The notes under the pieces: generated by a model
Database searches by the model: none
Told to the model about the DNA's origin: nothing
What the model saw: only the letters and a program-made list of their open reading frames with translations
Made by a program: the position numbers and the translations under genes
Part shown: positions 15,769 to 23,409 of the stretch, piece by piece
How positions within the stretch are numbered: position 1 is the stretch's first letter
Layout: each line of letters opens with the position of its first letter
NCBI RefSeq assembly: GCF_900143015.1
Contig: NZ_FSRT01000001.1
Location: forward strand, 62,001 to 126,000
Direction: 5' to 3'
Length of the DNA stretch: 64,000 bases
DNA from: Fibrobacter sp. UWB11
GTDB lineage: Bacteria > Fibrobacterota > Fibrobacteria > Fibrobacterales > Fibrobacteraceae

Positions 15769-16401
15769 ATGAAATTCTCCCCCCGTTTTTTTGTTCTTTT
15801 GTCGCTTGCCTTAGTGCAAGGTGTTTTTGCGTTGACCGCGGACCAGGTTTTAGACAAGTCCAAGGCTTGGTTCAAGTCGGGCAAGGCCTGGAGCCTCAAT
15901 TTTAGGGCGCAGATGTTTCAAGTGGATTCCCCGGATGTGAATACGCAATCGGGAACGCTTGTTGTCGCCGAAGGGGACAAGTTCAAGCTTGACCTTCTGG
16001 GAATCAAGTTTTACAGCGATGGCGAAAGCCTTTGGCAGTGGAATGTTGAACAAAAGCAAGTTCTTATAAAGGCTGTGGAAGACTTGTCGAGTTCGCTCCA
16101 TCCGTCGGAACTGTTGTTCAAATATCTGAACTGCAAGGCGCTCGAAATGAGCGAAGGCGAATTTGCCGGAAAAAAGCTTTGGGTGCTAAAACTCGACCCT
16201 GCAAAGTATGCGGGGCAGTTTACCAAGATGGAAGTTTGGCTATCGAAAACGGATTATTCGCCGGTGAGACTTTTTACGGAAGACCCGTCGGGTAATGCCA
16301 CGTGGTATGGCATTCTGGACATGAAGGTGGTCAAGAAAATTTCTAATGATGATTTCAAGTACAAGCCTGTTGCAGGTGTTGACGAAATCGATATGAGGTA
16401 A
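15769..16401 (+). CDS. lolA: LolA-type outer-membrane lipoprotein carrier
   Basis: A 210-aa periplasmic protein. The ATG at 15769 is preceded by AGAGGTGG and starts a signal peptide (MKFSPRFFVLLSLALVQGVFA). The LolA fold pattern is visible: a first helix with LDKSKAWFKSGKAWSLNFRA, strands with GTLVVAEGDKFKLDLLG, SDGESLWQWNVEQKQV, and a C-terminal FDVxK-like strand (YGILDMKVVKKI). LolA shuttles lipoproteins across the periplasm. It is the first gene of an operon with a beta-propeller/FlgD protein, a PorV-like protein and recF. This organism makes many lipoproteins, so the job is plausible. Confidence 0.75.
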   Translation: MKFSPRFFVLLSLALVQGVFALTADQVLDKSKAWFKSGKAWSLNFRAQMFQVDSPDVNTQSGTLVVAEGDKFKLDLLGIKFYSDGESLWQWNVEQKQVLIKAVEDLSSSLHPSELLFKYLNCKALEMSEGEFAGKKLWVLKLDPAKYAGQFTKMEVWLSKTDYSPVRLFTEDPSGNATWYGILDMKVVKKISNDDFKYKPVAGVDEIDMR

Positions 16402-16403
16402 TC

Positions 16404-18044
16404 GTGAAATTGGGCAAAATGAAATCAGTCGTCGCGAGTCTCTTTGTCGGGGGCGCCTTGTGCGGGAACGCCTTGGCGGGCGAAACGCTGTTCAGCAACT
16501 ATGTGTATGCGGTTGCCCCGGCAGGCGAATATGGAAAGTTGTGGGCTTTTTCGCGTGACAATTCTTATAGCGGTGTAACGCTTTTGAATTTTACTGTTTC
16601 GGATAAAGGTTCTATTGTAACTGAAAAACCGCAGCAGGAAAAGGTCTCGGATACATTGACTGCCGTGCAGGATGGAATTTTCGAAGATGATCTTGCCGAG
16701 CGCAGGCGTATTCCTGCGGTGTATGCGGGCTCAAAGCTTGGTCTTTTGCTCCCGATGGTTGCGATGAACAATGAAGACCGCTACTTGCAACCGGCAGGTT
16801 ATTTCTCTATACGCGACTTGAGAAATATTGTTGAATATCCGGTCGATGTCCCGTCTGCAGCGGATGCTCTGGAAAAGCCGATGCAGTACGCGATGAGTGG
16901 CTTTGCATACGATTCAACGAAGCAGCGTTTGTGGATTGCTCGTGGTGCCTTGGGCGTGATGGTTCACGACATGTCCGGAAAAAACGGTGCAAAAGATACG
17001 ACGTTTGTCCTGAATGCAACGTCGGGTGAACTTGAGGAATTCAAGAAAGATTCTGAACTGGATTTGAAAAAGAATCCTGAAATTTTCGATGTGCGTCTGC
17101 ACCCCAAGACGGGCGATCTTTGGCTTGCAACGGCTCAGGGCGTTTGGGTCAAGTCTTCGAGCGGTTTAAAGAACGTTTCGGAATCGTTGAAATCGTCCCG
17201 TGTGACGGGCCTTTGGATGGGTGGTGAACCGCTCCAGATTATTGCCGAGACAAACTTTAAAAAGGATGACAACATCAATGGCGGGCTTTGGCGCCTGTAT
17301 GGCGAAAAGGCAAAAGATTTTTCAAAGGTGGATTTCTTGGATACCGCAGGCAAGGTGCAAAAGAAAGATATCTATGATGAATCGGATTACACCGTAGGCG
17401 ATGTTGCGTTTATCGGAAAGACCGCTTTTGTGCTTGTCCGTGCCGTTGGCAGTAGAATGATTAGCGGGTTCCTCAAGCTGGATTCGCTTGGTGCGCATGC
17501 TTGGGAACAGGATGATGATGGCAAAAATCAATGGCTGTACGGATACGAAACGGGAGCGACCGACCGCAAGATGACGATTATGTCGATGTGTACGTTCCCG
17601 CTTTCGAAAAACCGCGTGGGGCTTGCGATTGCGACTGAAGGTAATGGTGTCTCGGTCTCGGCGGATTCTGGAAAAACTTGGAGTGTCATTTTGAATCGCG
17701 CAAAGCTGGACAATAACTTGGGCTCTGTTCGCATGGTGCCTTCGGTGATTGCTCCGGGTGACGGTGACAGCGATGTATCGCTGGTTTCGTACAAAGTAGG
17801 CCGCGAATCTAAAGTGACGATTGAAGTGTTCAGTTACGATATGCGCAAGGTGCGTACGATTGTGAAAGACGCGGTGCGCAATGCGGACCCTTCAAGAAGC
17901 TCGAACCCGAAAGAAGATTTTTGGGATGGTCGTGACGATCACGGCAAGGATTGTACGATGGGTGTTTACTACGTCAGGGTAAAGGATAACCATGGTCATA
18001 TTGGCTGGGGCAAGGTGATGACGCTTGGAGGTAACTTCAGATGA
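16404..18044 (+). CDS. Secreted beta-propeller protein with C-terminal FlgD-Ig-like domain
   Basis: A 546-aa exported protein starting at GTG 16404, two bases after lolA, with a signal peptide ending ALA-G. The middle (about 60-440) has repeated W/F-containing blade-like motifs (LWIARGALGVMVHD, LWLATAQGVWVKS, KTWSVILN) typical of two-component-regulator or sortilin-like propellers. Residues 465-545 form a FlgD-Ig-type domain: VTIEVFSYDMRKVR, WDGRDDHGKDC, GVYYVRV. Such C-terminal domains occur on surface or type IX-exported proteins. Its stop overlaps the start of a PorV-like gene (ATGA), so the two probably work together at the outer membrane. Confidence 0.7.
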   Translation: MKLGKMKSVVASLFVGGALCGNALAGETLFSNYVYAVAPAGEYGKLWAFSRDNSYSGVTLLNFTVSDKGSIVTEKPQQEKVSDTLTAVQDGIFEDDLAERRRIPAVYAGSKLGLLLPMVAMNNEDRYLQPAGYFSIRDLRNIVEYPVDVPSAADALEKPMQYAMSGFAYDSTKQRLWIARGALGVMVHDMSGKNGAKDTTFVLNATSGELEEFKKDSELDLKKNPEIFDVRLHPKTGDLWLATAQGVWVKSSSGLKNVSESLKSSRVTGLWMGGEPLQIIAETNFKKDDNINGGLWRLYGEKAKDFSKVDFLDTAGKVQKKDIYDESDYTVGDVAFIGKTAFVLVRAVGSRMISGFLKLDSLGAHAWEQDDDGKNQWLYGYETGATDRKMTIMSMCTFPLSKNRVGLAIATEGNGVSVSADSGKTWSVILNRAKLDNNLGSVRMVPSVIAPGDGDSDVSLVSYKVGRESKVTIEVFSYDMRKVRTIVKDAVRNADPSRSSNPKEDFWDGRDDHGKDCTMGVYYVRVKDNHGHIGWGKVMTLGGNFR

Positions 18045-19084
18045 TTAAAATGAAGAATCTTGTAGTTGCTGCTTTGGCCGTTTGTTCGTTGGCGTCTTCT
18101 GCATTTGCTGGGCCATTTACAAAGAAGTCTGAACTTGGCGGTTTTGATGGTTTTGTCGAACGTATGGGCGCTGGCGTCCGTGAAATGGGTCGTGGTAACA
18201 CGGGCTCTGCCGATACGGCATCGATGCCAGGTGCTTACTGGAACCCGGCATTGCTTGGCTTCCGTGAAAATCTTGGCTTTACGATAAATTTTGAAAAGCG
18301 TGACTTGGACCGCTTGGGCGGTTCCTTGGGTGTCGAAGGTAAGGTCGGAAAGCGCATGGGCGTGGGCTTTGCGATGCTTTATCGCGGCGATACGGATTTC
18401 AAGGTTATTGATAATGATGACCAGACTTTGGGCGAGGCAGAACCGTTCTTTACGATGTTCTACTTGGGCTTTGCTTTCCGTGCAACTCGTCAGGATGCAT
18501 TTGGCCTTTCACTTTCGATGAGCTACGATAATTTGGATATTGCCGAATTTTACGATGGCGTTGAAGAATCGTTCCGCAGTCCGGTGACCATCAATTTGAG
18601 CTGGTTCCGCCAGTGGAATCGCAAGTGGTCTTCGTCCGTGGTAATCCGCAATTTAAGCTTCAGTAAGAATTTGTCTGCAAAATGGACGAAAAACCCGAGC
18701 AAGGACAATTCGCTTGCCTCGACAGAAGGCGTGCGCCCGAAGGTGTTGCAAATTGGGCTTGGTTATCGTTCGCAAATTATGGGCAAACCGGTTTATGCCT
18801 GGATGGAAGCAATCGATTATCAGGTGGCCGATACGCTTTTGGCGTTTGACCCGCAGCTCCATGTTTGGACGGGTCGCGTAGGCTTTGAATGTGAAATTAT
18901 TCCAAATGCTACACTTCGCGTGGGTATGGATGATTTGGACTGGATGTTTGGTGCCGGTTACAAGTTCGATATCCACATTGGCCGCAAGAAATATCCGATT
19001 GAAGTGAACTATGCGTTCCTTTACGAAACTCGCGCGGGTATCTGGACTCCGTTTACCCTTGGTTTGAGGGGATACCTTCCTTGA
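18041..19084 (+). CDS. PorV/PorQ-like outer-membrane protein
   Basis: A 347-aa protein with a signal peptide (MKNLVVAALAVCSLASSAFA) and the N-terminal signature GAGVREMGRGNTGSADTASM then YWNPALLG, as in PorV/UPF0164-type barrels, which carry 'R-x-x-G-x-G-x-x-x-x-x-x-D-x-x-x-x-x-W-N-P-A'. The rest is amphipathic strands. It overlaps both neighbours by four bases. In Bacteroidetes PorV and PorQ shuttle type IX cargo, and the partner FlgD-Ig protein upstream fits that idea, but a role here is inference. Fatty-acid transporter-like proteins share the motif and are an alternative. Confidence 0.65.
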   Translation: MIKMKNLVVAALAVCSLASSAFAGPFTKKSELGGFDGFVERMGAGVREMGRGNTGSADTASMPGAYWNPALLGFRENLGFTINFEKRDLDRLGGSLGVEGKVGKRMGVGFAMLYRGDTDFKVIDNDDQTLGEAEPFFTMFYLGFAFRATRQDAFGLSLSMSYDNLDIAEFYDGVEESFRSPVTINLSWFRQWNRKWSSSVVIRNLSFSKNLSAKWTKNPSKDNSLASTEGVRPKVLQIGLGYRSQIMGKPVYAWMEAIDYQVADTLLAFDPQLHVWTGRVGFECEIIPNATLRVGMDDLDWMFGAGYKFDIHIGRKKYPIEVNYAFLYETRAGIWTPFTLGLRGYLP

Positions 19085-20352
19085 TTTCTAAGGTGTTCAT
19101 TTCGAAGGTGCGCAGTCTGGAATCGATGGACTGCAACTTCGATGCTGGCATAAATGTAATTTGTGGGCCTAATGGTTGCGGCAAGACGACGATTTTGGAA
19201 TCGATTCACTTGCTGGCTCAAGGCTTTTCGTTCCGGTCGCGAGACTTGCGCGAACTTATCACGTGGAAAAATAATGAACTGATTTTGCGTGGCGAGTTTG
19301 AAGATGAAGGTCGTTCGAGAACGCGCGCATTGCGTGTTCACTCGCGAGGGAGTGAAGTGCGTGAAAACGGCGAATCGCTAAAGTCTCCGACAGCGTTTTT
19401 TGGAACATGTCCGGCAGTGATTATGCAGCCTTCGGATATTGAACTTTTGCGCGGCGGGCCGGATGTGCGCAGGCATTGGCTCGATGAAATTCTCTGTTAC
19501 CGTTCATCGGCAAATGCGCAAGTGTTGCGCCGCTATAAGCGCGTGTTGCAACAACGTAATAAGTGGCTCAAGGAGTTTAAGCAAAACGGTGCTGCTGTTG
19601 GTGGCGAGGATTTGTTCCGCGTTTTGACGCAACAACTGATTGATCTTGGCGCTAAACTTTGGGCGGCGCGCATTATGCTCTCCAAAGAAGTTTCCGAGAT
19701 TATTACGCGGTATTACCGCAAACTTTCGGGCGGTGTGGATGAAATCACTTGTGCGTACAAGAGTTCGATTCTCAAGTCGCTAGATGCGCTTGATGTTGCG
19801 GATTCAATGACGGACGAGATGATGGATGAAATCCCGGCGGATGCGACGAGCGCTGATGCGGGATTGCAGAATGCTGCTGAAAGCGGTGTTGGAATTGCTT
19901 GCGGGGAATGCGCGGAATGTTCTGGAAATGTCGCCGAGGATGATGCCGATGGCTCAGATGATGCGCCTAGTGAAGAAATGCTGCGTAATGCGTTTTCGCG
20001 TAAGCTTGCGGACTTGGAATTCGTGGAACGCTTGCAGGGCATGACGATGGCTGGCCCGCATCGTGATGATTTGGCTCTTTGCGCTTCGGGTTACGAGATG
20101 CGTTCTGTCGGATCGCAAGGGCAGTGCCGCTCGGCTGCGGTTGCCATGCGCTTTGCCGCGGTAGATGTGGCTTCGCGCTACCTGACAAAACCGATTTTGC
20201 TGTTGGACGATATCTTTGCAGAGCTTGACGTAAACCGCCGTGATGCGGTGGCATCGCTCATTCGCGAAAAACAATGCCAGGTGGTGATTGCTACGCCGCA
20301 GGCGGAAGATCTGCCGTTTAAAGCGGATGCAATGTTTGAGTTGAAAATTTAA
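19081..20352 (+). CDS. recF: DNA replication and repair protein RecF
   Basis: A 423-aa SMC-like ATPase that loads RecA at gaps through RecFOR. Walker A is GPNGCGKTT (29-37), the family motif RDLRELI is followed by a conserved C-P-A-V-I-M-Q-P-S-D-I-E-L block, GPHRDDL is near 325, and the Walker B region LLLDDIFAELD is near 380. TTG start overlaps the upstream stop. It is about 60 residues longer than usual because of an acidic, Ala/Cys-rich insertion at about 240-300 (DEMMDEIPADATSADAG...). It sits in an outer-membrane operon rather than beside dnaA/dnaN. Confidence 0.9.
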   Translation: MISKVFISKVRSLESMDCNFDAGINVICGPNGCGKTTILESIHLLAQGFSFRSRDLRELITWKNNELILRGEFEDEGRSRTRALRVHSRGSEVRENGESLKSPTAFFGTCPAVIMQPSDIELLRGGPDVRRHWLDEILCYRSSANAQVLRRYKRVLQQRNKWLKEFKQNGAAVGGEDLFRVLTQQLIDLGAKLWAARIMLSKEVSEIITRYYRKLSGGVDEITCAYKSSILKSLDALDVADSMTDEMMDEIPADATSADAGLQNAAESGVGIACGECAECSGNVAEDDADGSDDAPSEEMLRNAFSRKLADLEFVERLQGMTMAGPHRDDLALCASGYEMRSVGSQGQCRSAAVAMRFAAVDVASRYLTKPILLLDDIFAELDVNRRDAVASLIREKQCQVVIATPQAEDLPFKADAMFELKI

Positions 20353-20360
20353 ATCTTTAT

Positions 20361-20426
20361 GTCATTCCCGCGAAAGCGGGAATCTCCTTTCAAGAAGGTG
20401 ATGCCCGCTCGGAGGCGGGCATGACA
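20361..20426. repeat. Palindromic intergenic repeats (GTCAT type)
   Basis: Two back-to-back copies: GTCATTCCCGC-GAAA-GCGGGAAT and GATGCCCGC-TCGGA-GGCGGGCATGAC. They are the same family as copies at 14270, 24423, 24504, 31813 and 33318. Confidence 0.7.
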
Positions 20427-20434
20427 ATACAAAA

Positions 20435-20462
20435 AAACGCGCAACTGGGTTGCGCGTTTTTT
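20435..20462 (+). terminator. Terminator of the lolA-recF operon
   Basis: ACGCGCAA-CTGGG-TTGCGCGT with a T6 tail. Confidence 0.85.
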
Positions 20463-20480
20463 GCATCGGGGCGTTACGGC

Positions 20481-20655
20481 CTTTGACCACTTAGTGCTTT
20501 AGCACTTATGTGGGCATGGCCACCTTTAGGTGGTGTGGCCCCGCTAGAGAGGATGATGGAAGACTTGCTCTGGACCCGTTCGACTTCGTGCTTTGCACTT
20601 CGCTCAGGGTGACACAAGAGCAAGGCTGCAATCAGGGGGCGACTGCCCCCTCAGT
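20481..20655. repeat. Hairpin-rich intergenic element
   Basis: About 175 bases without a gene. A nested hairpin, outer CCAC/GTGG with inner AGTGC-TTTA-GCACT (20487-20513), is followed by CCACC-TTTA-GGTGG (20521-20534) and further on by GGGGGC-GACT-GCCCCC (about 20636-20651). The first part matches a second copy at 48201-48240 with compensating changes in the stem. Confidence 0.55.
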
Positions 20656-20706
20656 AAACAAAGACTTTTACGATTGCATTTCTGTCTTCTGTCTACTTCC
20701 TACCGC

Positions 20707-21156
20707 CTACTTATTCTTCAAGAGGTCGCGAATTTCGGTGAGGAGCTTTTCTTCGGCGCTCGGTGCCGGAGGTGCTGCCGGAGCTGCGGCTGCTTCTTCA
20801 GCTTTCTTCTTGCGCATGTTCTGCATAAAGCCGAGGAACTTCTTCATCATGAGGAACACGGCGAATGCGACAATGAGGAAGTTGAGGACTTCACCGATGA
20901 ACGTGCCGTACGGAATGGCGATGCCTTCGGAGGTTGTGTAAACGAGGGTCTTGATTCCTTCGCCGGCGTTCTGGCCACCGCACTTTGCAATGACTGCTGT
21001 GACGAGCGGCATTACGATGTCGTTCACGAAAGAGTTGACGATTTTACCGAAGGCGGCACCGATGATGATACCGATGGCCATGTCGACGATGTTGCCTTTG
21101 AAAGCGAATGCTTTGAATTCTTCAATGAGTGAAGCTGCTTTGTTTTTCAGACCCAT
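20707..21156 (-). CDS. mscL: Large-conductance mechanosensitive channel MscL
   Basis: A 149-aa inner-membrane channel that opens under membrane tension to release solutes on osmotic downshock. The family N-terminus is clear (FKAFAFKGNIVDMAIGIIIGAAFGKIV, TM1 about 15-45), then a periplasmic loop with GQNAGEG, and TM2 (GTFIGEVLNFLIVAFAVFLMMK, about 82-105). The cytoplasmic helix carries an Ala/Pro linker (AAAAPAAPPAPSAEE) before the bundle LLTEIRDLLKNK. Length is normal. AAGGAGAA precedes the ATG. It is divergent from the exporter gene at 21244. Confidence 0.95.
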   Translation of the reverse strand: MGLKNKAASLIEEFKAFAFKGNIVDMAIGIIIGAAFGKIVNSFVNDIVMPLVTAVIAKCGGQNAGEGIKTLVYTTSEGIAIPYGTFIGEVLNFLIVAFAVFLMMKKFLGFMQNMRKKKAEEAAAAPAAPPAPSAEEKLLTEIRDLLKNK

Positions 21157-21243
21157 TTTAATTCTCCTTGTTGGGTTGTTTTATGTTTAAATAATTAGAA
21201 AAACCTTTGAAGTTTGGCATGCAATTTTTAAATTTGGCGCGCT

Positions 21244-22113
21244 ATGTCATGGTTATTATTGGCTTTTGCCTCCGCTGTATTTCTCGGTTTTTACGATTTA
21301 GCCAAGAAAAAATCTGTTCAAGATAACGCTGTCCGACCGGTTCTGTTGCTTTGTAGCGTTTTTTATGCGCTGCTGATGCTGCCGGTGCTTTTGACGGGAC
21401 ATTGCGAGCCGCTGACTTTGCATGACCATCTGTTTTTGATGGTGAAGTCGGTGATTGTCGGCGGAAGTTGGCTTTTCACGTATAGCGCGATAGCCCACAT
21501 GCCTCTCAGTATTTCGACGACGATTCGTGCGCTTGCTCCTTTGTTTACAATCATGATTGCGGTGGGATTCTTGGGCGAACGTCCGCAGGTGATGCAATGG
21601 GTTGGTATTGCTGTTTGCATTTGTTCGTATATCGGGCTTAGCCTTGCCGGGCGCAAGGAGATGGGGCACTTCTTTAGCAACGGCTGGGTGGTGGCGATGG
21701 TCCTCGGGACGATTCTTGCAGCTTGCAGTGGAATTTATGACAAGTTGATTTTGCAACGCATGAACTTTGAACCTTTGACGGTGCAGGTTTGGTTCAGCAT
21801 TTACATGTGCGTAGTGCAGTTCTTGACGACAATGTTTACATGGTACCCGACTCGTAAGAAAACGACTCCGTTCCAGTTCCGTTGGTCTTTCTTGGCGGTG
21901 GCGGTCCTTTTGATTGTGGCGGATCGTTGTTATTTTTTAGCTGTAAGCGATTCGAGTGCGTTGATTTCTATCATTACAGTGCTGCGTCGTTCGAGTGTGT
22001 TCATCAGTTTCTTGGCGGGAATTCTTATATTCAAGGAACGCAAGAGCAAAACGAAGTTTTTTGCGATGTTGGGCGTGGTGATTGGACTTTGCCTGATTTC
22101 GCTAGGGCGTTAG
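21244..22113 (+). CDS. EamA/DMT-family transporter
   Basis: A 289-aa inner-membrane protein with about ten hydrophobic helices in two five-helix halves. The first half carries the EamA-type segment PLSISTTIRALAPLFTIMIAV-GFLGERP and the second RSSVFISFLAGILIFKER, the repeated motif of the drug/metabolite transporter superfamily. Substrate cannot be told; amino-acid or metabolite efflux are usual for the family. No strong Shine-Dalgarno sequence is visible. The coaE gene follows within 25 bases, so they are probably one transcript. Confidence 0.8.
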   Translation: MSWLLLAFASAVFLGFYDLAKKKSVQDNAVRPVLLLCSVFYALLMLPVLLTGHCEPLTLHDHLFLMVKSVIVGGSWLFTYSAIAHMPLSISTTIRALAPLFTIMIAVGFLGERPQVMQWVGIAVCICSYIGLSLAGRKEMGHFFSNGWVVAMVLGTILAACSGIYDKLILQRMNFEPLTVQVWFSIYMCVVQFLTTMFTWYPTRKKTTPFQFRWSFLAVAVLLIVADRCYFLAVSDSSALISIITVLRRSSVFISFLAGILIFKERKSKTKFFAMLGVVIGLCLISLGR

Positions 22114-22138
22114 CGCTGGTGCAAAAGGCGGGGGCGGT

Positions 22139-22750
22139 ATGCTAAAGATTGGAATTACGGGTTCTATTGGTGCGGGCAAATCCTTTGTAGGGAATTTGCT
22201 ACGTGCTCGTAATTTTCTGGTGCTTGATGCCGACCGCAAGGTTCATGAACTTTATAGGGATTGTGCGGAACTCCGTGCAGAAATGGCAGCGTTCTTTGGC
22301 GAAGCATGTTTAACGCCGACAGGTGTGAATAGTGCGCTGATTGCGGATCGCATTTTTGCGGATGCGTCTGCTCGCGAAAAATTAGAACAGATAGTTTATC
22401 CGTATTTGACTCGCTCGGTTGCAGAATTTTTCGCAGGGGATGCTGTGGGCGTTTCTAATGAGAATGCTGCGGACAAGTGCCGTTTTGTAGAGGCTGCGCT
22501 TTTTTCACGCGCTCCATCGCTTGTTGAAATGCTGGATGAAATCTGGATTGTCGATGCACCCGAAAGCGTTCGATTGCAACGCCTTGTCGCTCGTGGACTT
22601 AGCGAGAATGATGCTACTCGACGTATTGAAAATCAGCGTGGCGCCTGCGCACCGGAACTGTTCCCAGGCAAGCGGATTCGTGCAATTACGAACGATGGGG
22701 ACCGTTTGCGCGTGGAATCGCAACTGGATAAGTTGATGGAGGTTTTATAA
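22139..22750 (+). CDS. coaE: Dephospho-CoA kinase
   Basis: A 203-aa P-loop kinase that phosphorylates dephospho-CoA in the last step of CoA synthesis. The P-loop is GITGSIGAGKS (4-14), then LDADRKVHELY, the Y-P-Y-L substrate-binding segment (IVYPYL), a P-x-x-x-E/VEAALFSRAP region, and the IVDAPESVRLQRLVARGLSENDATRRI lid. Length is normal. The stop overlaps the next start (TAATG). Confidence 0.9.
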   Translation: MLKIGITGSIGAGKSFVGNLLRARNFLVLDADRKVHELYRDCAELRAEMAAFFGEACLTPTGVNSALIADRIFADASAREKLEQIVYPYLTRSVAEFFAGDAVGVSNENAADKCRFVEAALFSRAPSLVEMLDEIWIVDAPESVRLQRLVARGLSENDATRRIENQRGACAPELFPGKRIRAITNDGDRLRVESQLDKLMEVL

Positions 22751-23073
22751 TGATGCCTTATATTCACCAATTTGCAAGTTTTTTGCGTGTCCACCTGACC
22801 TCTATTTCTGTGGGGTTGGTGGCAACGCTTCTTATTCTTTACGGCTCTTACATTAACGATTATTTCAAACGGATTACAAAAAGCTTACCTTTTGTAGTTC
22901 GCTTTGCGTTATTTGTTGTTCTTTGCAGCGTGGGTTACGCTTTTGCGAGTTCGCAACTGGTTCGGCTTTTAAGGCTTGGCTTGCGCCAACTTTCGGATTT
23001 TCCGCTGATTTGCGTTGTTATCGGCAGTTTTGTGCTCTTGGCGTTCCTTGCAAAAAGAGAAAAAGATATTTAG
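22750..23073 (+). CDS. DUF3392-type small inner-membrane protein
   Basis: A 107-aa protein with three hydrophobic segments. The N-terminus (QFASFLRVHLTSISVGLVATLLILYGSYINDYFK) has the pattern of DUF3392 proteins: R-x-H-L-x-x-I-S, a helix, then Y-G-x-x-I-N. It is translationally coupled to coaE by overlapping TAATG. Function is unknown. Confidence 0.65.
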   Translation: MMPYIHQFASFLRVHLTSISVGLVATLLILYGSYINDYFKRITKSLPFVVRFALFVVLCSVGYAFASSQLVRLLRLGLRQLSDFPLICVVIGSFVLLAFLAKREKDI

Positions 23074-23204
23074 GCTGCTTGTTTGTGTAGTGGTATGATT
23101 TATATCACTATGTAAAAAAGTATAAAATGATGTTTTTCTTACATCTGAGCGGTACCCTTTTTAAAAATCTATCTTAAGAATCAGAAAAACAGAAGGGTAT
23201 TACT

Positions 23205-23288
23205 ATGCAGAAAGAAGATATCATTGTATTAAGGCAAGTCGTGATCTTTTCTTTAATAGCCATTGTTCTTGGCTTTGTTTACGGCTAG
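23205..23288 (+). CDS. 27-aa predicted single-span membrane microprotein
   Basis: A short frame with AGAAGGGT nine bases before ATG. It has a charged head (MQKEDIIVLRQ) and one hydrophobic helix (VVIFSLIAIVLGFVYG), and is followed within 30 bases by a strong terminator. The gene has its own leader of about 130 bases after DUF3392. The context (ribosome site, hydrophobic profile, terminator) supports a real small membrane protein, but at this length chance cannot be excluded. Confidence 0.5.
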   Translation: MQKEDIIVLRQVVIFSLIAIVLGFVYG

Positions 23289-23317
23289 TATAAAAAAATT
23301 GGTGTAATATGGTGTAA

Positions 23318-23352
23318 AGCTGGTGCGGTATTTACTGCGCCGGCTTTTTTTG
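23318..23352 (+). terminator. Terminator after the microprotein
   Basis: AGCTGGTGCGG-TATTTA-CTGCGCCGGCT stem (with G-U pairs) and a T7 tail. Confidence 0.8.
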
Positions 23353-23409
23353 TATGCAAAAGATGTTATATTGTTCTTTGCTTGTAAAAGTTTAAAAAGG
23401 GATTGAATA

